Positions 55,868 through 64,000 of a stretch of DNA of 64,000 nucleotides are shown piece by piece (the first letter of the stretch is position 1; each line of letters begins with the position of its first letter). A model generated the notes under the pieces. That model ran no database searches. It saw only the letters and a list, made by a program, of their open reading frames with translations, and was not told the DNA's origin. The stretch is taken from the NCBI GenBank assembly GCA_905221605.1, contig CAJNDS010002157.1, forward strand, positions 1,202,501-1,266,500, read 5' to 3'. Source of the DNA: Symbiodinium natans. Taxonomy: Eukaryota > Sar > Dinophyceae > Suessiales > Symbiodiniaceae. The translations under genes and the position numbers were made by a program.

Positions 55868-56513
55868 GGGGTTTAGGGTTTAGGGTTTGGGGGGGTAGGG
55901 GTTAGGGTTTAGGGTTTAGGGTTTAAGGTTTAGGGTTTAGGGTTTAAGGTTTAGGGTTTAAGGTTTACTGCTATATTAGGGCCCCCTGTAAACCCCCGGA
56001 TTACCGATGACGGCCCTAAGGCGATGTTCCGCAACAGTTGCCCAGACGTGTAGGCCAGGTTGCAGTTCGCGTGACGCAGCATTCTCGCTGCCTCTCATCC
56101 CGACATCCTAAACCCTAAACCCTAAACCCTAAACCCCAAACCGCCCCTACAACCACAAAAAAAGCCCGAAAGCGGGTCCTTGCACTTTCCGACCGCGGTC
56201 ATCTCGCCCCGGGCCTGGGCTATGGTAGCTCAGGGTTGGGGAGTTTACTACGATTATTATTATTATCATTGTCATTATTATTACTATTATTATCATTTTT
56301 ATTTTTATTATTAGCACCATCATAAAAAGAAGCATAATCCCCATAACGTCATAAAAGTTATGGTTCATGGGGGCCCTTCTTTGGACCCTGAAACCCGTGA
56401 ACCGTGCAGGCTCCGAGGCCCGCGCCGGGCAGCCGACCTGGCGCAAGGTGCCGGGTTCAGGGCTTGGGGTTTAGGGTTTGGAGTTTAGGGTTTGGGGTTT
56501 AGGGTTTAGGGTT

Positions 56514-57667
56514 TGTTGAAGTTCAAGTTCGAGGTGTAAAACCCGCTCTTTGAGGCTGCATATCAACATCTTGTCCTGCTGTCGGGCATGAGCTTGTCGC
56601 AACCGCCGGACTTTTCTCAACTCACGATTCCATGAGCTCTCCGTAACCTGCATGGCTTGGGCCATCTGCGCGATCTCTGTGCATGGGAAGCCTACACTCT
56701 GACCGCCGGGATGCCTTGAGCATACGGCAGCCCGAAAGTGCAAGTTGAGAGATTGCTGCTGACTGGTGCTTGAAACAAAGAGGCGCTGCAAAACACCCCC
56801 CGTTTCGCAGACCGCAGGGCGAGGCCTGCGAAATCACTTGCAGTGCATCATCAGCTCCCGCCGCCCTAGCCACCAGCGCTGGCCTCAGATCTTTCCATCG
56901 AAAGGCCTTCTTGTTCCTCACTATCACTATCGGATCCTATGTAGAACTCGCCGTGCTGTCTTGCGCTACCGTCCCATCCGTCTCCATGCATGTTGTAGTA
57001 AAAGCTCTCGAGGAATGGAGACGATGCTTCCGTCAGTGACATCGCGGCTTCCTTCCATGTCCACAGGTTATCACGCAGAGGTTGCACCAGGTACGTCTGA
57101 CCATGTCGGCGGACATCCTGCGTCACAGTCTGAACCCCAGAGCTCCGTACCGAAGGTGCTTCGGCTTGCTTTCGCTTCAGAACGGCTGACTCTTGTGATG
57201 CAGGTGTACCTCGGCAAGCGACTGATTCCGGAGCGATTGCTTGCGTATGTTCATAATCCATCATCTGGAGTGTCCTCCTGCCTCCCCCCGGCACACCTCG
57301 TCCTCGTCCAACATTCAATCTCACGCTGTCTATGTCGCCATTGCCCACCACCCCTGTCTCAGCGTGAGCCACAAGGCTCTTAACCTGTTGAAGTTCAAGT
57401 TCGAGGTGTAAAACCCGCTCTTTGAGGCTGCATATCAACATCTTGTCCTGCTGTCGGGCATGAGCTTGTCGCAACCGCCGGACTTTTCTCAACTCACGAT
57501 TCCATGAGCTCTCCGTAACCTGCATGGCTTGGGCCATCTGCGCGATCTCTGTGCATGGGAAGCCTACACTCTGACCGCCGGGATGCCTTGAGCATACGGC
57601 AGCCCGAAAGTGCAAGTTGAGAGATTGCTGCTGACTGGTGCTTGAAACAAAGAGGCGCTGCAAAACA
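56514..57667 (-). mobile_element. Compact LTR retroelement with identical 282-bp LTRs
   Basis: Direct repeats 56514-56795 and 57386-57667 agree at all 282 positions as read by eye. On the minus strand each begins TGTT and ends AACA, and the purine tract GAAACGGGGGG lies immediately before the downstream repeat, as a polypurine primer would. GGGTT flanks both ends (56509-56513, 57668-57672), fitting a 5-bp duplication in a TTTAGGG array, though a repeat target makes that match partly fortuitous. The internal part is only 590 bp with no reverse transcriptase, so it is non-autonomous (TRIM-like). A primer-binding site was not confirmed; the bases after the upstream LTR read GGTTAAGAGCC. Confidence 0.78.
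56866..57537 (-). CDS. Internal ORF of the compact LTR element
   Basis: From the first in-frame ATG, 223 residues. The N-terminal part, encoded inside the LTR, is a Lys/Arg/Glu/Leu-rich likely coiled coil (RELRKVRRLRQAHA, then LKERVLHLELELQQ). The middle is Arg/Gly-rich and the C-terminus acidic (GSDSDSEEQEG). No zinc knuckle, protease or polymerase motif. It may be a Gag-like remnant or a captured host fragment. The first third is repeated in the downstream LTR. Confidence 0.5.
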   Translation of the reverse strand: MAQAMQVTESSWNRELRKVRRLRQAHARQQDKMLICSLKERVLHLELELQQVKSLVAHAETGVVGNGDIDSVRLNVGRGRGVPGGGRRTLQMMDYEHTQAIAPESVACRGTPASQESAVLKRKQAEAPSVRSSGVQTVTQDVRRHGQTYLVQPLRDNLWTWKEAAMSLTEASSPFLESFYYNMHGDGWDGSARQHGEFYIGSDSDSEEQEGLSMERSEASAGG

Positions 57668-58160
57668 GGGTTTAGGGTTTTATGGTTTTAGGGTTGAGGG
57701 TTTAGGGTTTAGGGCTTGGGGTTTAGGGGGAGCATCCTCTCCTTCCCTGCACCCCGAAGTCTTGGATACCACGAAACCACAGAAACTCTAAACCCCTGAA
57801 CCCCGAATTCCCCCAAGCAAGCAGCAAGAACGTAGACCCGAAACCAAGAAACGAAAAAACATGAACAACATCAGCCCCTAAACCGCCCTAAAGTCCTGAA
57901 CTCCTAAACTCCTGATCTCCCAAACATTCTCAAACCCTACAGCTTCAACCCCAAACTCCTAAACTCCAAAATCCTAAAACCCAAACTCCCAATCCTCAAA
58001 CTCCCACACTCTACACCCCAAACTCCAAACCCCTAAGGCCCCAAACTCCAAAACTCCCGAAACCCAAGGCCCAAACCGTAAACCCTAAACCCGAAACCCT
58101 AAACCCCAAACCCTGAACCCTGAACCCGAAACCCGACACCCTAATTCGGTGCTCCGAGGC

Positions 58161-58211
58161 CTCGTAGGTCTGCAGCCAATCGCGGAAGCGGTCGGGGTCC
58201 GACGGTTCCAT
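58161..58211 (-). CDS. Candidate start exon MEPSDPDRFRDWLQTYE
   Basis: ATG at 58211, 17 codons, GAG followed by a GC donor, flanked by heptamer arrays. The Asp/Arg/Trp-rich composition is protein-like. Position and strand make it a possible 5' exon of the gene at 54704-49762, with the LTR element lying in the intervening intron. No phase check was possible across the gap. Confidence 0.45.
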
Positions 58212-59036
58212 CCTTGAGGCTGCGAGAGGATTGTGGGCTTTTTGTAGGCTTGATAGGGTTTAGGGTTTAGGGTTTAGGGTTGAAGGTTTAGGGTTTAGGG
58301 TTAGGGTTTAGGGTTTAAGGTTTGGGGTTTAGGGTTTAGGGTGTAGGGTGTAGGGTGTAGGGTTTAGGGTTTAGGGTTTAGGGTGTAGGGTGTAGGGTTT
58401 AGGTGTAGGTGTTCTGAGGACTTAGGGTCAAGGGTTTAGGGCGTTCAGGGTGTTCAGGGGGTTCAGGGGGTTTAGGGGAGTTCGGGTGGGCTTAGGGCTT
58501 GGCAAGGTGAAGGGGCTTAGGTCTTCGAGTGCTCTGAGGCCCGTGAAGGCTCAGGCGGGCTTCGGGTTTAGGGCTTAGGGTTAAGGGTTTAGGGTTTAGG
58601 GTTTGGGGTTTAGGGTTTAGGGTTTAGGGTTTAGGGTTTAGGGTTTAGGGTTTAGGGTTTAGTTTAGGGTTTCGGGTTTAGGGTTTAGGGTTTAGGGTTC
58701 AGGGTTCAGGGTGTTCGGCTTGCCAAGAGCCCAGCGACTTGACTCCGTGTGGGGAGTGGTACACCCCATCGTGGCCTCGAGGCGAGCTGAGGAGTTGAGG
58801 ACAGGTCGCCGAGTGCTGCTGCACCAAAAGGCCCTAAACCCTAAACCCTGAACCCTAAACCCTAAACCCTGAACCCTGAACCCTAAACCCTGAACCCTGA
58901 ACCCTGAACCCGAAACCCTGAACCCGAAGCCCTGGCAGCAAGCGCGGCAGCAGCAGGAAAGGTCCCGGCCCAGGGGAAAGGACGTCAGCTTGGAGACGCA
59001 GGTGAACCCCGGTGCCTGGCAGCAGACCATGTGAGT

Positions 59037-59184
59037 ACTTGGAGGTTCAGGGCACTTAGTAACCCATTATAAGTGTAGCTAGAACCCACATCTTGATGTA
59101 AGCCCCTTCAGGACCCAAATGGGGTGATAATTGGGATATAAGTACAGTTATACTTGGGTTACTAAGTACAATGAACCTCCAAGT
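59037..59184. mobile_element. Family M2 inverted-repeat element, copy 2
   Basis: ACTTGGAGGTTC at the left and GAACCTCCAAGT at the right, with ACTTAGTAACCC / GGGTTACTAAGT just inside in inverse. 148 bp, non-coding. Confidence 0.8.
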
Positions 59185-60466
59185 GGTTTAGCTAAGGGGT
59201 CCCTTTCTAGGTCCCTTATATAGAACGGCACCCTTGAAAAAGAGGACCCAAGAAAGAAACCTAATTTAGAGAACTGCCACTTTAGGAAACCTAGGGTCTA
59301 CAGTTTTTGGGTTTAGTGTTTAGGGTTTTGGGTTTAGGGTTTAGGGTTGTTTCGGGTTTTAGGGGCGGTGGTCAGGGTATGCGCCAAAAGCCCAGCAGGG
59401 TCTGCTGGGCTCCGCACGCACTTCACTGCCCAGAAGCTGGTGGAAGCGGACCTGAGACATGTTCGTTTAGGGCTTAGGGTTTAGGGTTTAGGGTTCAGGG
59501 TTCAGGGTTTAGGGTTGAGGGTTAGGGTTTAGGGTTTAGGGCTTAGGGTTTAGGGTTTAGGCTTTCGGGTTTAGGGCTCAGGGTCTGGGATTCTGTGTTC
59601 ATTTTTCAGGGCTGAGAGTAAAGATACACCCTCATCGACCCTACACCCCCAGAAGCCCTGAACCCGACAAAAAAAAAACTCGAACGGCAACCCCAACACG
59701 CCAACCCCAACGCAGCTTGAGCTGACGGCTGAAGCAGAGGGCTACCATGGGTTTAGGGTTTAGGGTTTAGGGTTTAGGGTTTAGGGTTTCGGGTTTAGGG
59801 TTTAGGGTTTCGGGTTTAGGGTTTAGGGTTTAGGGTTTAGGGTTTAGGGTTTTTCTTTCGGGTTGGGGGCTTAGGGAGGGGTCCAGAGTTCGCTGAGGGT
59901 TTTGGGACTCTGCGAGGCCCTCAACCCTGCCGAGAGTGGAAAGGGCGATGTGCCCGAACTCTTCCCAAAAGCAGCCTTTAAAACAAAAACCTAGACCTAC
60001 ACCCTAACTAACCCCTAAACCCTAAACCCTAAACCCTAAACATCCCTAAGCTCTGAACATCCCTAATCCCTAAACCCTAAACCCTAAACCCCACAAACGC
60101 CCTTCAAGCCCCACACGGAGCCCCCTGGGGGCCCGCACCCGGCAAGGGGAGCCAAAAGGCCCCCCGTGGGGGCCATGGCAGTCAGCGGCTTTGGGGTTTA
60201 GGGTTTAGGGTTTGGGGTTTAGGGTTTAGGGTTTAGGGTTTAGGGTTTAGGGTTTAGGGTTTAGGGTTTGGGGGTTTAGGGTTTGGGGGTTTAGGGTTTG
60301 GGGTTTAGGGGTTGGGGTTCATTAGGGCTTGGGGTTTAGGGTTTAGGGGTATGGAGTTTGGGGTTTCGGGTTTGTGGCGACGCTTTGGGTTTTGGGTTCT
60401 TGGGCTTTTGGGGACGTACTACATGAACCCCAAACCCTAAACCCCAAAGCAGAAGTTCTGATTTAG

Positions 60467-60584
60467 GGCTTCGGTGAAAGCCAATCTGCTCCTTGGAGAC
60501 TTCTTGTGGCAAGGCCTGGAGGCACCCAAGATTGCCGAGTGTTTGGTGTCGAAAAAGACAGGAGGTACCCAGCACGGCCTGTAG
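60467..60584 (+). CDS. Plus-strand last-exon candidate
   Basis: AG acceptor followed by G, then 38 codons (ASVKANLLLGDFLWQGLEAP then KIAECLVSKKTGGTQHGL) ending in TAG. Hydrophobic and charged residues alternate as in a real protein. It is one of the few convincing plus-strand frames. Upstream exons not found. Confidence 0.4.
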
Positions 60585-61540
60585 GGTTAGGGTTTAGGGT
60601 TTAGGGTTTAGGGTCTTGGGCTGAGGTTTCAGGGTTTAGGGTTTCGGGTTTAGGGTTTAGGGAGGGTTTAGGGTTTAGGGTTGCATGCTTCGTGGAAGTG
60701 GTATATTTGCCAGACACACACACACACAGTGTGTGCGTGATTGCACCAGTACTGCTTAGCTTTAATCGCTGTTCACTTCCGAGCATGAACCCCAGACCAC
60801 AAACTGTTTCCTGTCGATTTCGCGCGCCGAAAGCTTTTCCTCTCTTGAAAGGATATCCGTTGTACGGCCTCGACGCGACTAGCCCTAAACGATAACCCCT
60901 TCCTTAATCAACCCCCACTCAACCTCGAACTAGCTATAAACACACATGAGTAAGCCACACGCCCCAAACCCCTAAACCTTAAACTCCCTAAACCTAAAAA
61001 CCCCTATAACCCCATAATCCTAAACCCTACACCCTGCCCACTTCGTGGGGGTGCGCCATACTTGAACTGCCCTTTGGCGGAGGCGGCGCACACTCACCTG
61101 GCAGTGTTTGGCAACAGCACAGCCCTAAACCCTAAACCCTAAACCCTTGAATCCCAGCTCATTATACACATCTCAAGGCAGCATGATGCACCGCTAGGCC
61201 CTTGCATGTCTTCTTTATTTTGACCTTGGCATCCCGCTTCGCCACCCTAAACGGTTCTCGTGCTTTCAGGGCCACTTGAGGGTGCTCAGGACTTTTGGGA
61301 GAGTCTCATGGCCTTTGGGGTTTTAAGGCTTTCGTGAGGTTTTGGGGTTTCTTACGCTTTCTTGGGCTTTCCTAGGCTTTCTTTCCTAGGCTTTCCTAGG
61401 CTTTCTTCGGCTTTCTTAGGCATTCTTAGGCTTGCTTAGGCCTTCTTTGGCTTTCTTGGGCTTTCTTAGGCTTTCTCAAGGGTGCAGAGGAGGGGGGGGG
61501 TTAGAGTTGGAGTTGCAGGAGGGGTTGGGGGGGCACGAGC

Positions 61541-61594
61541 CCGCTGGGCTGCCGGCTGGCCCGACAGGCGCAGGTCCACTTCCGCCATGACGAC
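61541..61594 (-). CDS. 18-codon exon VVMAEVDLRLSGQPAAQR
   Basis: GAG acceptor followed by G, 18 codons, CGG followed by a GC donor: the standard splice pattern of this window. An internal Met could be a start. It may be the exon after the membrane-protein exons at 62.1-62.7 kb. Confidence 0.45.
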
Positions 61595-62132
61595 CTCGGG
61601 GGTCTAGGGTTTAGGGTTTAGGGTTTAAGGGTTAAGGGATAAGGGTTTAGGGTTTAGGGTCTAGGGTTTAGGGTTTAGGGTTTAGGGTTTAGGGTTTAGG
61701 GTTTTAGGCTTTTAGGGTTGTAAGGGTCTTTCTGGTTTGGGTGGGTCTCCGGCAGCGTTAGCCCACATAGCTGCTGGGGAAGAGGGAAGAGGGAAGAAGC
61801 CCCTGAACTCTCACATAAGGTGGGTACTTCCTTGTTGGTGTCCTCTGAACTAAGGTACAGGTCTTCCTGAATAAAGGGAGGGTTTATGGATGAGGGTTAT
61901 AGGATTTGGGGCTCCCTGGCTTTCGGGGGTGCGAAGGGGCTAGAGGAGCCACATGCCCTAAACCCTAAACCCTAAAACCCTAAAACCCTAAAACCCTAAA
62001 ACCCTAAAACCCTGAAACCCTGAAACCCTAAAACCCTAAAACCCTAAAACCCTAAAACCCTGAAACCCTAAGACCCTAAAACCCTTAAACCCTAAACCCT
62101 CAATGGGTTTGGCGGGCTCAGGGTCGGTTTGC

Positions 62133-62670
62133 CCGTCTCAAGAAGCCAAGCGACACCTACGATGAAGACCATGTAGATGGACCACATGGCCACGGGCCAC
62201 AATGTGCCACCCTGTCGAGGGTCTGCATCCCCAAACTCCACACCCAAAAAACTGCAACAAGGCGCAGCATCCAGGCCGACAAGAAGCCCGAGGCCCTGAA
62301 ACCGCAAGACCCTACAGCTCGAGAACCCTGAAATCCCTAAAACTTAACAAAGGGGGTTTAGGGTTTAGGGTTTACGGTTAAGGGTTTGGGGTTTGGGGTT
62401 TAGGACCCGAGGGCGAAGGCTTCAAAATCCCCCCCCCCCTCAGCAGGTTCGGGAAGACCTAATAACTACTAATGACAAACGATGGCAATACTACAATCAA
62501 CCCACCTATAAGAATACGAATACTAACTTTCCGACATGTCTAAAAAAAAGCAGTAATGCGATAATAAACTTTAATAAACCCACCAAAATAATATGCCATT
62601 GCGCAACCGCCTCTTTCTCGAAAGCGAAGGCGAGCACCAACGCCGAGGCGGCCACGGCGATGCAGCCCAC
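62133..62670 (-). CDS. Membrane protein, two joined exons, partial
   Basis: Exon 62670-62608 (VGCIAVAASALVLAFAFEKE) is one hydrophobic helix ending at a GT donor. Exon 62295-62133 follows an AG-G acceptor in the same phase and gives GLGLLVGLDAAPCC, VEFGDADPRQGG and a second helix MWSIYMVFIVGVAWLL, then a GC donor. The intron holds a poly-G run and heptamer units. Two membrane spans with a short acidic loop. Family not recognised. Confidence 0.5.
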
Positions 62671-62878
62671 CTGCCACACAAAAATCGGATGAGCCCTCAG
62701 CCCTAAACCCCTAAACCCCATACCCTAAACCCCAAACCCTAAGTCCCTAAACCCTAAACCCTGAAACCCTAAACCCTAAAACCCTAAACCCCAAACCCTA
62801 AACCCCAAACCCTGAACCCTAAACCCTAAACTCCTAGACCCTCAGACCCCTGACAGCCCAAAACCCTGAGAAGCCCTT

Positions 62879-63009
62879 CTTGGAGGTTCATGGTGCTTAT
62901 TAACCAATTATGACTGCACTTATAACTGTACTTATAAGCCGCGTAAGTGCCCTAATACGCTTATAAGTGCAGTCTTGATTTCTGCCAATAAGCACCAAGA
63001 ACCTCCAAG
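62879..63009. mobile_element. Family M2 inverted-repeat element, copy 3
   Basis: 131 bp with about 23-bp inverted ends, 22 matching (CTTGGAGGTTCATGG...AATAAGCACCAAG...). The inner half also repeats AGTGCAGTCWT / TGACTGCACTT in inverse, so the whole element can fold into one hairpin. Confidence 0.82.
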
Positions 63010-63502
63010 TTCACTTCTCCCCAAACAACCACCCTGACAAGCCCTTCACTTCTTTTCGGGTTTGGGGTTTGGGCTTTGGGGTTTAGGGTTTAGGGTTTAG
63101 GGTTTAGGGTTTAGGGTCTAGGGTTTAGGGTTTAGGGTTTGGGGTTTAGGGTTTAGGTTTTAGGGCTGGCTGAGGGCTCAACAAATTGCCATGAGCAATC
63201 CAGGTTGAGCTTTCACAGACTCCCACCGCCCCTTGACTGAGTTCAGGGTTTAGGGTTTCTTGGGGTTTAGGGTTTGGCGTTTAGGGTTTAGGGTTTAGGG
63301 ACCCTGGACTCAGGAAGTACTCCGCGCCTGAAAAAACTCAAAAGACGGATGCCCCAACTAAGGGAACTGCTGCCCCATGGCCACCTACTATTTGCTGAAG
63401 AACCCCCCCAAAAAATAGCAAACATTCTTCCTTGTAAGGGCAATATAGGGATTATTATCTTTGTTTTTTGGGGGACACAGCAAATAGTAGTCACTTCTGG
63501 AA

Positions 63503-63570
63503 AATATGGTCCCTTTTGGGGGTCCTTACAATAAGGCTGCCCCGAAGGTACCCAAAAAGGGACCATAATT
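63503..63570. mobile_element. Two adjacent short palindromic elements (63503-63570 and 63595-63663)
   Basis: The first has ATATGGTCCCTTTTGGG answered by CCCAAAAAGGGACCATAA. The second has AAGTAGAGGAT answered by ATCCTCTACTT. Both resemble the CCCAAAAAGGG-type cores in the monooxygenase introns. Non-coding. Confidence 0.6.
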
Positions 63571-63923
63571 TAGGGAACTGCTTCCAAGAAAGATAAGTAG
63601 AGGATTTGAGAAAATATTCATACATAGTCCGTAGATTGCGACTTTAGGAATATCCTCTACTTGCTTCGCGTTTAGGGTTTTCATCGTACACAAGCGGCGA
63701 GGGTTATATCCTCCCCACATACCTACTCCCAAAACTAGCCCCCAATACGTTGCTCGCCAACCAGCAAGGAATTAAGGGCCTTCCAGCTTTAATTTCAACG
63801 AGATTATGGAACCATCCTAAACCCAAGCTCTATCAAACCCAGCAAACCCCAAAACCTTAAAAACCCTAAACCATCCTAAACCCTAACCCTCAACCTTGAA
63901 GCCTGAAACCCTAAACCCAGAAC

Positions 63924-64000
63924 CCTGAATTTTCCAGAGAGTCGATCGCCTGCATCATCAGCGAAGGGTAGCTCTCATCTGCAATGACGACAGCATCGCC
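63924..64000 (-). CDS. Exon running off the right edge
   Basis: Open minus frame GDAVVIADESYPSLMMQAID then SLENSG, with GC and GT donors available at its 3' side and a heptamer-like spacer beyond. Good amino-acid balance. The gene enters from beyond the window and may continue into 63.2 kb and the 62 kb membrane exons. Confidence 0.5.

Larger units (their letters stand above)
58212..61530. other. Heptamer arrays with spacers open on one or both strands
   Basis: Spacers 58740-58830, 58935-59035, 59390-59460 and 61035-61125 are open in several frames. 58935-59035 reads Cys-rich on the minus strand and Gln/Arg-rich on the plus strand with a GTGAGT donor, so its strand is undecided. 61320-61480 is a degenerate CTTTCTTAGG repeat. 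60690-60900 is unique with a CA/GT microsatellite and a weak plus frame. Confidence 0.45.

Noticed and set aside
56471-56791. 106-codon minus frame as a separate gene
   Set aside because: It is the downstream LTR copy of the element's ORF start reading out into a heptamer array (NPKP tail).

Overview
The window reads as nuclear DNA of a dinoflagellate, most likely in the Symbiodiniaceae/Suessiales. Three things point there. The sequence is saturated with interstitial telomere-type heptamers (TTTAGGG / CCCTAAA). The rebuilt introns use GT, GC and GA donors with an acceptor that is always AG followed by G. Several introns are small mobile elements (introners) with inverted ends and target-site duplications. 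I saw no rRNA, tRNA, CRISPR or prokaryotic operon structure.

Layout. At first sight the window is a desert of heptamer arrays in both orientations, separated by 60-300 bp of ordinary sequence. Many of those spacers are exons. The clearest case is a complete ribosomal protein eS8 (RPS8) gene on the minus strand, 20668 to 7533. It has 13 exons over 13.1 kb, every junction can be placed in frame, and every intron carries heptamer arrays. Its 4.2 kb ninth intron holds a second minus-strand gene (13081-11095, a membrane protein with a SHSW...CINQ domain) that has its own introner. Next come an FAD/NADPH monooxygenase with an NTF2-like N-terminus (27767-25773, two introns, at least one an introner) and a secreted Cys-rich protein (43634 to about 40548) with a signal-peptide exon and stacked introners. 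An unrecognised minus-strand gene (54704 to about 49762) joins in phase through ten small exons. Isolated exons lie at 13.6, 29-30, 33.5-38.5, 45-48, 58.2, 61.6, 62-62.7 and 64 kb. Most supported coding sequence is on the minus strand, as expected for a unidirectional dinoflagellate gene cluster.

Mobile DNA. A compact LTR element with two identical 282-bp repeats sits inside a heptamer array (56514-57667). At least six families of short inverted-repeat elements (60-250 bp) are scattered through introns and spacers. Some resemble the elements that form the introns. The unifying picture is a genome where telomere-type repeats and short DNA elements have filled, and in part created, introns, leaving ordinary genes as strings of 20-90 bp exons.

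Limits. All gene models are manual translations checked by reading phase and recall of protein families. No alignment, transcript or database search was possible.
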